Assembly (NCBI GenBank): GCA_903866825.1
Contig: CAIPPE010000042.1
Coordinates: 1 to 46,313, forward strand
Length of the DNA: 46,313 bases
Direction of reading: 5' to 3'
DNA from: an uncultured Methylococcaceae bacterium
GTDB taxonomy: Bacteria; Pseudomonadota; Gammaproteobacteria; Methylococcales; Methylomonadaceae
Positions 23,180 to 32,151 of the stretch are shown piece after piece (position 1 is the stretch's first letter; each line of letters starts with the position of its first letter). The notes beneath the pieces were generated by a model that saw only the letters and a list, made by a program, of their open reading frames with translations, made no database searches and was not told the DNA's origin. Position numbers and translations under genes: made by a program.

Positions 23180-25390
23180 TCATCCAATTTTTATTAAATC
23201 AACCCGCACTAAATTACCTTTAACCCAACTATCTATTTTGCTGATATAAAAGTACGAAGCATCCTGCCTCAAATATATCGGAATAGTAAAGTCAATTTGT
23301 TGAATGTCTAATGGGGTTAAATAAAAGTACCTTGTTATTTTTTTAGTTTGTGTAAGTATTTCCTCAAATTCAGGATAATAAACAGACCTTAAGCCCGGAT
23401 TGGTGCTTTGAACCAAACTTGGAAACTCTATTTTACCGTTAGGCATATCTTTCCATGCCAAATGAGATGCAGCGGGGCTTAAATCCGGCATATCTGGCTT
23501 GTAGAAATATGGTACGCTTACAATGTCGTTTATGGTAATAGTTTCTGTTTCAAAGCCCGGGTCACCATCACTAAAAGTTACTGATAAACCCATATTGCCA
23601 ATGTTTAACTTTTGATCTATCAATAAACGTGGCTGACTACCTACGGAAAATTCGTCGGTTGAGGTGGGACTGCTTATTTGCGCAATTGTACCGCCGATAT
23701 AAGGAACATTTATAGACGGTGCGAAAACAGATTCAAATAATACCCCTGTCGGCTGTGTCGGGTTTAGTGTTAAGTCATTTATAGTAATTTCATCGTCCGC
23801 AAAGTACTTAGGCATGTAGTTTAATGGTATATTATCATCAAACTGGTATCTAAGATAATTTACCTGATTATAATTACCGATTTGAAAACCTATTTGCCTT
23901 CCGTTATCATAACATTTCAAACTCCAGTCTTTTGCATTTGGTATATTTTCGACTATCTTTTTGAATGAGGTAAATATTATCGTACCGCTGTTAGGGTCTG
24001 AAATCAGTATCAATCCGAAACGCTGTAAAGTATCTTTAAGAAAATCTATTTGCGCAATATCAGGTAATATCCTTTCGCATTGGATGGGCTGTTGCCAAAG
24101 CACTAATGTTTCGTCGGTAACAATAGTGAATGTGGCATTTTTCTTAATGATAACATAAGTATCTTGCGGCCCTTGTCCAATATTGTTAATGTGGTAACGA
24201 ACATACAGCTTTTGACCTGTTACCAAAGAAAAATAACTTGCTAACTTTTGGTTTAAAAAAGTCTCATGCCCCACAACGTTACCGCCTACACCACTGTCAC
24301 GGGTATAATTACCGTCTAATTGTATAGATATTTCACCGGGCCCGTCTACTATACTTCCATCAACATCAACTATAGTAAATTCAATAGTGCATACAGATGC
24401 TTGCCCTGTATATCGGCCTTTTAAATAAATATCAAATTGAACCGTAGCCGTAAAGTTTACATTTGTGGTTGCCGGATAATGGTCGGATGAACCGAAATTT
24501 ATAACCCCTTGAAATGGAAACCCCTGCGTATAGATATTTGAACCGCCGACAATAGGTACGCGGGGATTACTGATTATCTGGTCTTTCGATAAGGAATAGT
24601 TTTCGCCAAGATTATCCGGCGTATTTTGCCAGTCTGTGCCATGTTCAAAATCACTATTAGCAAACTGTACGAGTAGCTTTTGATATAAATTCGCATACGT
24701 TGGGTCATTATACAAACATGATTGTGCGTAATTTATGGAATACCCGGTTGACTTTACCAATAATTCAATAGCGGTATGTACAAAAAAAGCAGGCCGTATA
24801 TTTCTTACATTAATATGCCCGGTAAACGGCGGTATAGTGCTTATATCGCCATAGTTCACAATAGGCCATATCCATCCGTCTGTTTTTTGTTGAGAATAAG
24901 CGGCATGGGGCACGTCCCAAATACAATTCGATAGGTCTGATAGGTTTGTAGGGTCTGGTAACGAATATGCCTGCCAAACGAGATTAGTACCAAAACCACT
25001 CCAAAAGGTTGTACTATCGCCCATGTCATAGATTTGACCGCCTAACAAATCTAAAAAATCCATGTTACCAAAAAGCAATATTACATCAGCTTCATTATTT
25101 TGAATGTCTATAATTTCAACAAAGCCATTTGAAACCAATTCGATACCATCGACTATATATTTTGCTACTTGCTTAGTGTATGGCAAGTTATTGATAATGG
25201 TAATATCATCAGGAAATCCAAGTATAGCCCTATTATTTTGTGTTAATGGTAGTTTGAACGATTTGCTGCCATTTCCTTGCAAACTGGTAATATCTCCCAA
25301 ATCATTGACTTGCAAAATTAACGGCAATACTTCATCATCCGACGAGAAATCGACGGATTGATTGTTTATGAATAGTTGGCGGTTTTGCAT
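23180..25390 (-). CDS. Large distal tail protein
   Basis: The 736-residue protein starts MQNRQLFINNQSVDFSSDDE and then shows repeated beta-rich segments (GNGSKSFKLPLTQNNRAILG; YIVDGIELVSNGFVEIIDIQ), later YNQVNYLRYQFDDN, and a C-terminal KITRYFYLTPLDIQQIDFTI. Following the tape measure directly, it fits a tail tip or hub protein of siphoviruses, in a Bacteroidota-specific form. No enzymatic domain is seen. Confidence 0.6.
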   Translation of the reverse strand: MQNRQLFINNQSVDFSSDDEVLPLILQVNDLGDITSLQGNGSKSFKLPLTQNNRAILGFPDDITIINNLPYTKQVAKYIVDGIELVSNGFVEIIDIQNNEADVILLFGNMDFLDLLGGQIYDMGDSTTFWSGFGTNLVWQAYSLPDPTNLSDLSNCIWDVPHAAYSQQKTDGWIWPIVNYGDISTIPPFTGHINVRNIRPAFFVHTAIELLVKSTGYSINYAQSCLYNDPTYANLYQKLLVQFANSDFEHGTDWQNTPDNLGENYSLSKDQIISNPRVPIVGGSNIYTQGFPFQGVINFGSSDHYPATTNVNFTATVQFDIYLKGRYTGQASVCTIEFTIVDVDGSIVDGPGEISIQLDGNYTRDSGVGGNVVGHETFLNQKLASYFSLVTGQKLYVRYHINNIGQGPQDTYVIIKKNATFTIVTDETLVLWQQPIQCERILPDIAQIDFLKDTLQRFGLILISDPNSGTIIFTSFKKIVENIPNAKDWSLKCYDNGRQIGFQIGNYNQVNYLRYQFDDNIPLNYMPKYFADDEITINDLTLNPTQPTGVLFESVFAPSINVPYIGGTIAQISSPTSTDEFSVGSQPRLLIDQKLNIGNMGLSVTFSDGDPGFETETITINDIVSVPYFYKPDMPDLSPAASHLAWKDMPNGKIEFPSLVQSTNPGLRSVYYPEFEEILTQTKKITRYFYLTPLDIQQIDFTIPIYLRQDASYFYISKIDSWVKGNLVRVDLIKIG

Positions 25391-25408
25391 TATTATTTAA
25401 TATATTTG
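25376..25408 (+). promoter_or_regulatory. Plus-strand promoter of tRNA-like RNA
   Basis: TTG at 25376-25378, a 22-base spacer and TATATTTG at 25401-25408. The expected start (about 25413) is the first base of the tRNA-like acceptor stem. Confidence 0.6.
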
Positions 25409-25412
25409 TATT

Positions 25413-25519
25413 GCAGATGTCTTATAGCGATTAGTAATATCATTTGCCGTAAAGTCGGAGATGGGCAGCGTCGGTTTGATCCCGGCCATTTGCAAGGCGA
25501 CTATTTGGTCGCCTTTTTT
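25413..25519 (+). ncRNA. tRNA-like RNA (possible Gly-GCC) with terminator
   Basis: GCAGATG (25413-25419) pairs with CATTTGC (25487-25493) as a seven-base acceptor stem, followed by A. GTCGG/CCGGC (25470-25474 with 25482-25486) makes a T-arm with loop TTTGATC. TTAT/GTAA forms a D-arm with loop AGCGATTA. The anticodon loop TTGCCGT would read GCC (glycine), but its stem (25439-25443 with 25451-25455) has two mismatches and the variable region is 14 bases. A terminator follows at once (25496-25519). A decayed tRNA or a tRNA mimic are the options. Confidence 0.55.
25496..25519 (+). terminator. Rho-independent terminator of the tRNA-like RNA
   Basis: GGCGAC (25496-25501), loop TATTTG, GTCGCC (25508-25513) and six T's. 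It works on the plus strand only. The T-run overlaps the stop codon of the convergent tape measure gene. Confidence 0.85.
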
Positions 25520-28484
25520 ATTTTGTCAACCTATCCGTTACGTAACTTAATAAATTTTGTTGCCTGTTAACATCCTTAACGTCTGTTACAAATTTAGCTT
25601 TTTGCATGGCATTTGAAATACCGCCTACAACTTGTGAAATATCATCTGGGTGCAATCGTGTATTATTCGTTACGCTGATTTGTTGCCTTAACCCATTATC
25701 GGCTGTAGGTGTATAATTGCTAAAAACACCACCACTCGCAAAAGCTGGCCTGTCAAAAGCAACACCACCAAATTGATGATTAATAGCACTCAATACCGAC
25801 CTTGCCCACGGATCACGAACAGCTTCGGAAACTATAACAGCCTCGCCACTACGAAGCCGTGCATTTGTGTTGTCCGTTCTTGAATAGCCCGGCAATATGG
25901 CACCACGACCGTTCGATTCAAATGTACCGCCTTGCGCATAGGCTGGAGCACGTTGGGCGGCAATTACTGCAATCTCCAATGCACCAGCCGTTGCCGCTAA
26001 TGCCATTTCCAAAGGGTCTGGTATTGCTTTGGTAACGCCTAAAGCGGTATTTATAATCGCCTTTGCAATACTTAATTCCTGTTCTTCATGAAATTCTTTT
26101 ACTTTAAGCTGTCCTGTTTTAACACGATATTTTTCTTCAATTTCGTATCGTTGTGTGGCTGTTAAAGCCTGATTTGAAAGGTCATAGTTTTTTTGTTTTT
26201 CCAAAGCAACCTCTTGCGCCTGCATTTGCCTTGCTAACGATTGCTCTATAATTTGAAACGAAGCATCGGCCACTTGTTGGGCTTCTTCTATTTCAAACTG
26301 ACGCATTTTTTGTTTAGCCTGCCTGTCCAGAGCATCCAAAGCACTATAATATTGCTGATTTATAAGCAACTTTTGTTCGTCTGTTAAATGCTCGTTTAGT
26401 AATTCCGCATTTCTTTTGTCGAGTAGCTGTTCCTTTTCCGCATCAAGTAACGCCTTTTCGTTTTTGCGACTTGGGTTATCTTCTGCGTTATCGGTTCTTT
26501 GTAATACTTTAGTCTCATCCAATGCCAGTTCACGTTCTGCGGCATATTTTTTTATCTGGTCTACTTTGTTTTTTTGATACTTTTCCTGTTCTTCGGTCTG
26601 CTTATCATTAGCTATTTTTATCAAAGTATCCTGTTCGGCATATTCATCTGCAAGCAACTTTAAATCATTGCCTTTTGCTGTTTTCATTTGGTTAGCAAGC
26701 TTTTCTTTATTTTCGGTCAATAACGAAAGTTGCCTTTTATAAGCCTCCGTTTGTTCGGTATATTCCAATTCATTAGCCTGCCTGTCACGCTCCTGGTTAT
26801 CTTCGATAGACGCAATTTGTATTTTACGCAAATCGTTGGCCGCACTTTGTGTTTCGGCTAAAACTTTCCTGTTATGGTCTTCAATTATCTTTTCTAATGC
26901 AGATGCTTTTTCCTGTGTGATTTGACCTATTGCGGCTTGCCCGGCTGACATACCACGTCCCGCCGCCGATCTTTCTTTGCCAGTAGACTTAGGGTCGTTC
27001 TGTATATCACGCATCTTTTCGATAAACTGTTCTTGTTTAAAGATTAGTTGCCTGTAGTGTTCATCGGTAGCGGATAGTTCACGGCCAAACGCCTCTTGTT
27101 GAAATTCCAGTGTTTTAGCCATTGAAGCTATGCGTTCGCTATTGGCCTGTTCCGTTAGTCGGTTTATTTCTTCAATTTTTGCTCGTTCCTTTTCGGCGGC
27201 GGCATCGGCTTTAGCTTGTTTGGCATCGTTACGGTTCTGCAACATTTGATCCCGGTTTTCTTTTTGGGCATCAACTGCGATAAGATTACCAATACCTGTA
27301 GTTATTTTTTCAATAGCATCTTTAGTTAATTTATCCGCATCAACTAATTCTTTGGCTTTTTTCAAAACAACATCATAACCTTTTGATAAATCTGCTAATG
27401 ATTTGTACTCCTCTACAGAAACCTTTTTCCCTGCTGTAGCGGCTATTAATGATACCTCGTAGTGTTGTTTTGCTAATTTATTATTTCGCTCGTACTGGTC
27501 TCCTGTTATTTTTAATGCCTCCTGAAAATAAACTTCTGCCTGTGCACCCGTTGTTGCCCTATCACGCATTTTTAACATTAAATTCCTTACATGGGCATCT
27601 TCTTCGGCAGTCAATTGTTTTGCTACCATTAACTGCCTATCCAAATCGTTAAGCAACCCGCTTGCGACAAACGCCTGTATACTTGCCTTAGTTGCATTAA
27701 CACCATTTAATTGAGCGTTCCAATATGCTTTCACGCCTTCAGTAGAGCCTGCTACAATATCGCTCCATTTAGCATACTGCATTAGAAAATTAACAACTGC
27801 GAACAAACCTGCCGCAACTGCCGCAACAACTATAACCAAACCACCCATTGCGCCTGTTAATCCTTCGCTTGCTTCGGTAGCAACATTGGCTTCAGTACCC
27901 ATCGCATTAAATCCCTTTGCGGCATTTTGCAATAGCCCCTGAAATTGGTTAAATCCGGGTACAAGTTTTGATATAACGCCATTGATACCTTGCAATGCCT
28001 GCTGGTAATTCCCGACATTTCTTTGATGGTTTCCCATCTGTGCATCAAAGGCTTTTAATTGGGAATTGAGTTTATTATAATCGGCTATTTGTGCTTTTAA
28101 AACAGGGTCGGTAGAATTAAACCCGTCCTTTGTATTTTTAATGGCATTGCCAAGTTTAGTAAGGTTTTGTTGAGCTTCTTTATATGAACCACTTGCCGCT
28201 TCAGTCGCCTGTTTAGCGTTTTTCATAGCTATAGTAGCTTCTGTTTGCGCAAGACGGGCTTGGTCAATAGCTGTTTTGGCTTGTTGCTGTTCTAACTTAC
28301 TTTGTTGGGTAGCTTGTGCAAGTTCGGCGGTTGCTTGTTTTGCGGCGGCAATGGCGGTCTTTGCGGCAATAAGGGATGCGGCAGCGGCATCAACGTCTTG
28401 TTTGAATTGTGCCATTGAAGATTGAGCATCACCATTTGTAATATCGACCTCAATTAAAACCTTCTTATTTATTTCGTCTGCCAT
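25518..28484 (-). CDS. Tail tape measure protein
   Basis: The 988-residue protein is the longest in the window and mostly helical. Ala/Gln-rich coiled coils fill about residues 25-160. A hydrophobic stretch (GGLVIVVAAVAAGLFAVVNF) lies near 212-231, and long charged coiled coils run from about 410 to 800. A Gly-rich C-terminus contains RLRSGEAVIVSEAVRDPWAR. This layout is typical of tape measures that set tail length and span the tail lumen. At about 0.15 nm per residue it suggests a tail near 150 nm. It lies upstream of the distal tail gene, as in siphoviruses. Confidence 0.9.
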   Translation of the reverse strand: MADEINKKVLIEVDITNGDAQSSMAQFKQDVDAAAASLIAAKTAIAAAKQATAELAQATQQSKLEQQQAKTAIDQARLAQTEATIAMKNAKQATEAASGSYKEAQQNLTKLGNAIKNTKDGFNSTDPVLKAQIADYNKLNSQLKAFDAQMGNHQRNVGNYQQALQGINGVISKLVPGFNQFQGLLQNAAKGFNAMGTEANVATEASEGLTGAMGGLVIVVAAVAAGLFAVVNFLMQYAKWSDIVAGSTEGVKAYWNAQLNGVNATKASIQAFVASGLLNDLDRQLMVAKQLTAEEDAHVRNLMLKMRDRATTGAQAEVYFQEALKITGDQYERNNKLAKQHYEVSLIAATAGKKVSVEEYKSLADLSKGYDVVLKKAKELVDADKLTKDAIEKITTGIGNLIAVDAQKENRDQMLQNRNDAKQAKADAAAEKERAKIEEINRLTEQANSERIASMAKTLEFQQEAFGRELSATDEHYRQLIFKQEQFIEKMRDIQNDPKSTGKERSAAGRGMSAGQAAIGQITQEKASALEKIIEDHNRKVLAETQSAANDLRKIQIASIEDNQERDRQANELEYTEQTEAYKRQLSLLTENKEKLANQMKTAKGNDLKLLADEYAEQDTLIKIANDKQTEEQEKYQKNKVDQIKKYAAERELALDETKVLQRTDNAEDNPSRKNEKALLDAEKEQLLDKRNAELLNEHLTDEQKLLINQQYYSALDALDRQAKQKMRQFEIEEAQQVADASFQIIEQSLARQMQAQEVALEKQKNYDLSNQALTATQRYEIEEKYRVKTGQLKVKEFHEEQELSIAKAIINTALGVTKAIPDPLEMALAATAGALEIAVIAAQRAPAYAQGGTFESNGRGAILPGYSRTDNTNARLRSGEAVIVSEAVRDPWARSVLSAINHQFGGVAFDRPAFASGGVFSNYTPTADNGLRQQISVTNNTRLHPDDISQVVGGISNAMQKAKFVTDVKDVNRQQNLLSYVTDRLTK

Positions 28485-28519
28485 TTTGAAAGTATAAAAA
28501 TTGTATTTACTTTTATGCT

Positions 28520-28579
28520 TTCATAATAATTTATTGGTTTGGTTACTTATGCCGCCCTTGAGTAAGGCGGCATTTTTTA
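28520..28579 (+). ncRNA. Putative short plus-strand RNA between tail genes
   Basis: TTTG at 28485-28488, a 19-base spacer and TACTTTTA at 28508-28515 form a near-consensus promoter. About 30 bases after the expected start, ATGCCGCC (28549-28556) pairs with GGCGGCAT (28566-28573), followed by six T's: an intrinsic terminator on the plus strand only. No plus-strand gene lies upstream, so the terminator otherwise has no purpose. Confidence 0.45.
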
Positions 28580-28771
28580 TTGGTGTAACATAGGATTTGC
28601 GTCTATGATTATATCGTTTGAATCAAAGTGTTTTACATTGCCTAATTTATCAAGTCTAACAACCCATATCGTATTTATTTCAATTGAATAATCGATAATA
28701 AACCATGCCCATCCGTCACCTAAAGGTGTTTGTACTTTTATATGTGGATTAAGTTGCAGGATGGCGGTCAT
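28577..28771 (-). CDS. Small tail-operon protein, 64 aa
   Basis: The start MTAILQLNPHIKVQTPLGDG overlaps the upstream gene by four bases. The protein is beta-rich (GWAWFIIDYSIEINTIWVVR), like a small SH3-type fold. Similar short proteins of unknown role precede tape measure genes in Bacteroidota phages. Confidence 0.55.
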   Translation of the reverse strand: MTAILQLNPHIKVQTPLGDGWAWFIIDYSIEINTIWVVRLDKLGNVKHFDSNDIIIDANPMLHQ

Positions 28772-29040
28772 AACTCATTATTATTAACCAACAATGGATT
28801 ATAATTAACAACCAAAACAGGTTCACCGTCTACAATTTTTAGTTCTCTATTCATAAGAAAATAATCATTGTGCCAGTACTCCCAATAGTTCTTTTTATCA
28901 TCGAAATCCATACGTTTAACTTCTGATAACTGACCCAATACCGATTCCCGCAACATGTAACGCATAAATATACGTTTTAGACAATCATTTTCAATACGGT
29001 CTATTTCGATTAGTAGGTTTGGTAGTGTGTCGGCGTTCAT
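28768..29040 (-). CDS. Small tail-operon protein, 90 aa
   Basis: Overlaps both neighbours by four bases (ATGA). The helical part (NLLIEIDRIENDCLKRIFMR) is followed by WEYWHNDYFLMNRELKIVDG. Not recognised. Position between coiled-coil protein and tape measure suggests a tail assembly role. Confidence 0.5.
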   Translation of the reverse strand: MNADTLPNLLIEIDRIENDCLKRIFMRYMLRESVLGQLSEVKRMDFDDKKNYWEYWHNDYFLMNRELKIVDGEPVLVVNYNPLLVNNNEL

Positions 29041-29504
29041 TGTTTACGGGTATATGTGCGCTTTGGTTTTTCGGTCAAGTTCAAACTATCATCCTGATTA
29101 TTTTCGGATTTATCAGATTCAATGATAATTTGTTTTTGTGGGTTTTCTTCTTTAGTAAATTGTTCTAATTTTAACTCCAAGACCATTATTTTTAACTCCA
29201 ACTCCAACTTATCCTTACACAGTTGGTCGTTTTCAGTTTGCAATTCTTTCAGATGTAATTGGTAATCGATATTTTCCTGTATTAATGAATTTTTTTCACG
29301 CCGCAAACTTTGATTTTGCTTTACTAATTCAACATAATACTCTTTTAGCGGATTATCCTTTGCGCTTTGTTCGGGATAAATTTCATTTAAACCTTCCATA
29401 CCACGCTGCGCAATTTCACCTACTTTGCCATGAAGTAATTGAGCCTCATTTATTGTAAGGTGAAAACCCCGGCTGATTAGCTCTTTGTGGTCAATTTTAC
29501 TCAT
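29037..29504 (-). CDS. Coiled-coil protein with LTxNEAxLL motif
   Basis: The N-terminus (KELISRGFHLTINEAQLLHG) is similar to that of the small protein at 29788-29982. A long coiled coil follows (about residues 60-120) and a basic tail, KPKRTYTRKQ. The shared N-terminal motif suggests duplication within the operon. A tail scaffold or virion-DNA-binding role is possible but unproven. Confidence 0.55.
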   Translation of the reverse strand: MSKIDHKELISRGFHLTINEAQLLHGKVGEIAQRGMEGLNEIYPEQSAKDNPLKEYYVELVKQNQSLRREKNSLIQENIDYQLHLKELQTENDQLCKDKLELELKIMVLELKLEQFTKEENPQKQIIIESDKSENNQDDSLNLTEKPKRTYTRKQ

Positions 29505-29784
29505 ACCTCATAGCCTTTAAAGCCTCATGTCCTTCGATTATTTTAGCCTGCAAAGCAACAATTGTTTCCAGTTCCTTGCGCTGCACAATAAGCAATGCGT
29601 TTTCGCTGCGTACCGCCTCTTGGTCTAATTGCGGCCTTGTTTTTGGTTCTGTAACCAATACATCGCAGTAAAATGCTTTTTCCCGTGCGAAATCAGCATC
29701 ACTTATACCTTTTTTGTAATTTGAAAAGACGCTGAATATCAATTCGCGTCCTTTTTTTTCGTCTGCTGTTATTGTTTGTGCCAT
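29497..29784 (-). CDS. Helical protein, 95 aa
   Basis: Begins MAQTITADEKKGRELIFSVF and ends in a helix (RKELETIVALQAKIIEGHEA). It overlaps the coiled-coil gene by eight bases. No domain is recognised. Its place, before tape measure and after the large tail protein, fits a small tail component. Confidence 0.5.
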   Translation of the reverse strand: MAQTITADEKKGRELIFSVFSNYKKGISDADFAREKAFYCDVLVTEPKTRPQLDQEAVRSENALLIVQRKELETIVALQAKIIEGHEALKAMRYE

Positions 29785-29787
29785 ATT

Positions 29788-29982
29788 TTAATATAATTCT
29801 GCTGTTTTATTTGCAATTTGCGCTGGAGTGCCTGTTAAAATTGTAGGTTCAAATGCAATAACATTTGGTGTTAATGCGCCTTGCTTGCTAATTTTTAGCA
29901 CATGTGGAAGCAATAATGTCGCTTCGTTCCTTGTAAGTTGTAAGCCCTGGGCTACTAAATCTTTTAATTGTAAATTTGCCAT
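29788..29982 (-). CDS. Small protein with LTxNEAxLL motif
   Basis: The 64-residue protein has KDLVAQGLQLTRNEATLLLP followed by HVLKISKQGALTPN. Its first 35 residues align with the start of the coiled-coil protein at 29037-29504 (pattern L-x-x-G-x-x-LT-x-NEA-x-LL). Function unknown. Confidence 0.5.
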   Translation of the reverse strand: MANLQLKDLVAQGLQLTRNEATLLLPHVLKISKQGALTPNVIAFEPTILTGTPAQIANKTAELY

Positions 29983-29986
29983 AATG

Positions 29987-30070
29987 TTAAATTTGTGAAA
30001 ATGATTTTCTTAAAATAATACTTGAAATAATAGTAGGATGTCTTTTATATATTCTTGCAATTTCTTCCAT
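29987..30070 (-). CDS. Possible 27-residue HTH-like peptide or shifted extension
   Basis: Just after the stop of the large tail protein a short frame encodes MEEIARIYKRHPTIISSIIL..., which resembles a small helix-turn-helix. The frame is open upstream as GKKFTDFVT, so a frameshift from the tail gene could also reach it. Low confidence; it may be the remnant of a larger gene. Confidence 0.3.
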   Translation of the reverse strand: MEEIARIYKRHPTIISSIILRKSFSQI

Positions 30071-30072
30071 TG

Positions 30073-32151
30073 TCACAAAGTCTGTAAATTTCTTTCCGGT
30101 AACATCAAAGTTACACTAAAATTATAATAATCAATAAAAGTTTCATGTTCAGTATATGACTGCGCCCCGGTATCTACCGTTTGCCATTTGCCACTATTCA
30201 TATACATCTGAACTTGTGGTGAAGTTTTAATACCTTCCAAAGCTATAATATCTGAATTGCTTACATTTTCGGCCATTACTTGCAATTTTTTGCCAGCGTT
30301 CTTTTGTACTACTTGCTGAATGCTTTGCGTGTTTGCCCAATCCGTAACGAAGTTTTTAATAAGCGTCTCATTTGTTACATCCAAACCGTAAATTTGATTA
30401 TAGCAAAAACGATAATAATTCCACGATCCTGTTAATCCTATCCATCTTAAATATACCGGCCTGTCAGGGGTGTTAATGTCCAGTCTAACTAATTGTGAAA
30501 CCGTTAAAGGATACGTTACTTTAGTCCCGCTTGGCGGCGTTAAATCATAAAATACCTGAATAGTAAAGTAAAAACAATTTGTCGGCGGTTGAAAGTTTAT
30601 CAATAACCTGTTCAAACCTACCGTTTGAGTGATTGAAACATTTATCAGGTTTGGCGGTGCAATTAAAAACTTACTGCCGTCCTGATTTAATATAAATGAA
30701 CCATCGGTATTTATCAGGTATTGATTTGGTATGGTTTGCGGGTTTAATGGATTTTGATTGAAGTCTAACAGCGTGATAATGTAATATGGCGATGTGCCCG
30801 TCATATACTCACTGAATATAAATGACATATCAAAAGGAAATCCGTAAGAATAAACAGGCATTGTAAAATCTGTTATCCATAAACCTGGCTGAAATCCTAA
30901 CAAAAATGGAACAAATTGCTGCATATTTCCGCCCCCTAATTGCTGTATTTGCCTTGCGGTATAAAGAACATAATACGGGTATGGTAGCGTAGCCCATTGA
31001 ACACTTGTTTGTCCGTTCCATAATTCAGCATATTTTACCGTATATGATGCGGACAAATTTGCATCACGGTAATTGACTAAATTGTACCCTGAATTATCCT
31101 GTGAGTTTACAAGCGATTTTAAGAATGACGAAATATCCATCCAGCAATGACCGTCAGGAAATGGACTGCCTTTTACCGTTATGGTAGAATAAGAACCAGT
31201 CGAATTGGCATAGGTAATTATAAGCTGAATATTATAGTACGGACGCAATGAGTTTATATTACAAAAACCTATCGTATCATTAATAGTCCATGTTAAGGCC
31301 AAAACCAACGAACCTGTATTTGCCTGCAAACATTCATAACTGCCCTGATATAATGCGGTATTGATATAAACAAAATCGCCTGGGCTTGTAACTGTAGGCA
31401 CCCCAAAAACTGTACTGGTAATAGTGGTTCTTACTTTAACTTGTGATACGTTGCCGTTCACAGCAACTAAAATATTACCGTCTACATTTTGGGTAATGCT
31501 TGTAATTTCAAAATCTTTGCGCTGAAATTTAAACCAAATATTATTAAAAGCGGCGTTCCACCTTGACACGTTACCCGGCGAAAGTGTTACGGATGGGTCT
31601 GAAACAAGTATATTGCCAACAAGCCCAACATCATAGGATTGATTTACAGCCCCGCTGTTATTATCTTTTACATAAGCTGTTCCGTAACCTGTATGTTGCC
31701 CTGTAAACTTACTGCTTGACTGCCAATGGACATTATCAATGCTGTATTGTATCGGCGGAAAAGAGGATGTTGCATTTATGGTTATTGTGCCATCGCCAGC
31801 ACCTACTGCACTTTCGGGAGTGGTTATGATATTGACAATGGTTAAGTCATCGGCTGCGGGATTTGGCGGTATGCCTGCACCTGGTGTAACCGAAACTATA
31901 GTGAAATTGGTATAGTACCCTGTTGAACTGTCGCTGATTTCGCCCGAATAAACTTCTGTTGAAATCCCGCTAACGGTCGTGGTATTGGTAGATGTAAGTC
32001 CGTTTATGTTTTGGGTATAAACTACTGAACAATTATTACCGTTAGTCGGCTGCCCGGTTGATGAATCGTAAATACTTATGATAACACGCCCGTACTGCGT
32101 TGTTCCGATTAATGCAGTTCCTTGTATGGATATTTGGGCGTATAAGCTCAT
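30073..32151 (-). CDS. Large tail structural protein, 692 aa
   Basis: Begins MSLYAQISIQGTALIGTTQY, beta-rich throughout, with segments such as TVNIITTPESAVGAGDGTIT-like repeats (IVNIITTPESAVGAGDGTIT) and SSFPPIQYSIDNVHWQSSSK, the latter typical of SprB-like or Ig-like repeats. The C-terminal part ends NFSVTLMLPERNLQTL. It shares a base with the upstream gene (TAATG). Its size and place, next to a tail completion gene and before the tape measure, suggest a tail tube, fibre or baseplate component. I cannot name a family. Confidence 0.55.
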   Translation of the reverse strand: MSLYAQISIQGTALIGTTQYGRVIISIYDSSTGQPTNGNNCSVVYTQNINGLTSTNTTTVSGISTEVYSGEISDSSTGYYTNFTIVSVTPGAGIPPNPAADDLTIVNIITTPESAVGAGDGTITINATSSFPPIQYSIDNVHWQSSSKFTGQHTGYGTAYVKDNNSGAVNQSYDVGLVGNILVSDPSVTLSPGNVSRWNAAFNNIWFKFQRKDFEITSITQNVDGNILVAVNGNVSQVKVRTTITSTVFGVPTVTSPGDFVYINTALYQGSYECLQANTGSLVLALTWTINDTIGFCNINSLRPYYNIQLIITYANSTGSYSTITVKGSPFPDGHCWMDISSFLKSLVNSQDNSGYNLVNYRDANLSASYTVKYAELWNGQTSVQWATLPYPYYVLYTARQIQQLGGGNMQQFVPFLLGFQPGLWITDFTMPVYSYGFPFDMSFIFSEYMTGTSPYYIITLLDFNQNPLNPQTIPNQYLINTDGSFILNQDGSKFLIAPPNLINVSITQTVGLNRLLINFQPPTNCFYFTIQVFYDLTPPSGTKVTYPLTVSQLVRLDINTPDRPVYLRWIGLTGSWNYYRFCYNQIYGLDVTNETLIKNFVTDWANTQSIQQVVQKNAGKKLQVMAENVSNSDIIALEGIKTSPQVQMYMNSGKWQTVDTGAQSYTEHETFIDYYNFSVTLMLPERNLQTL

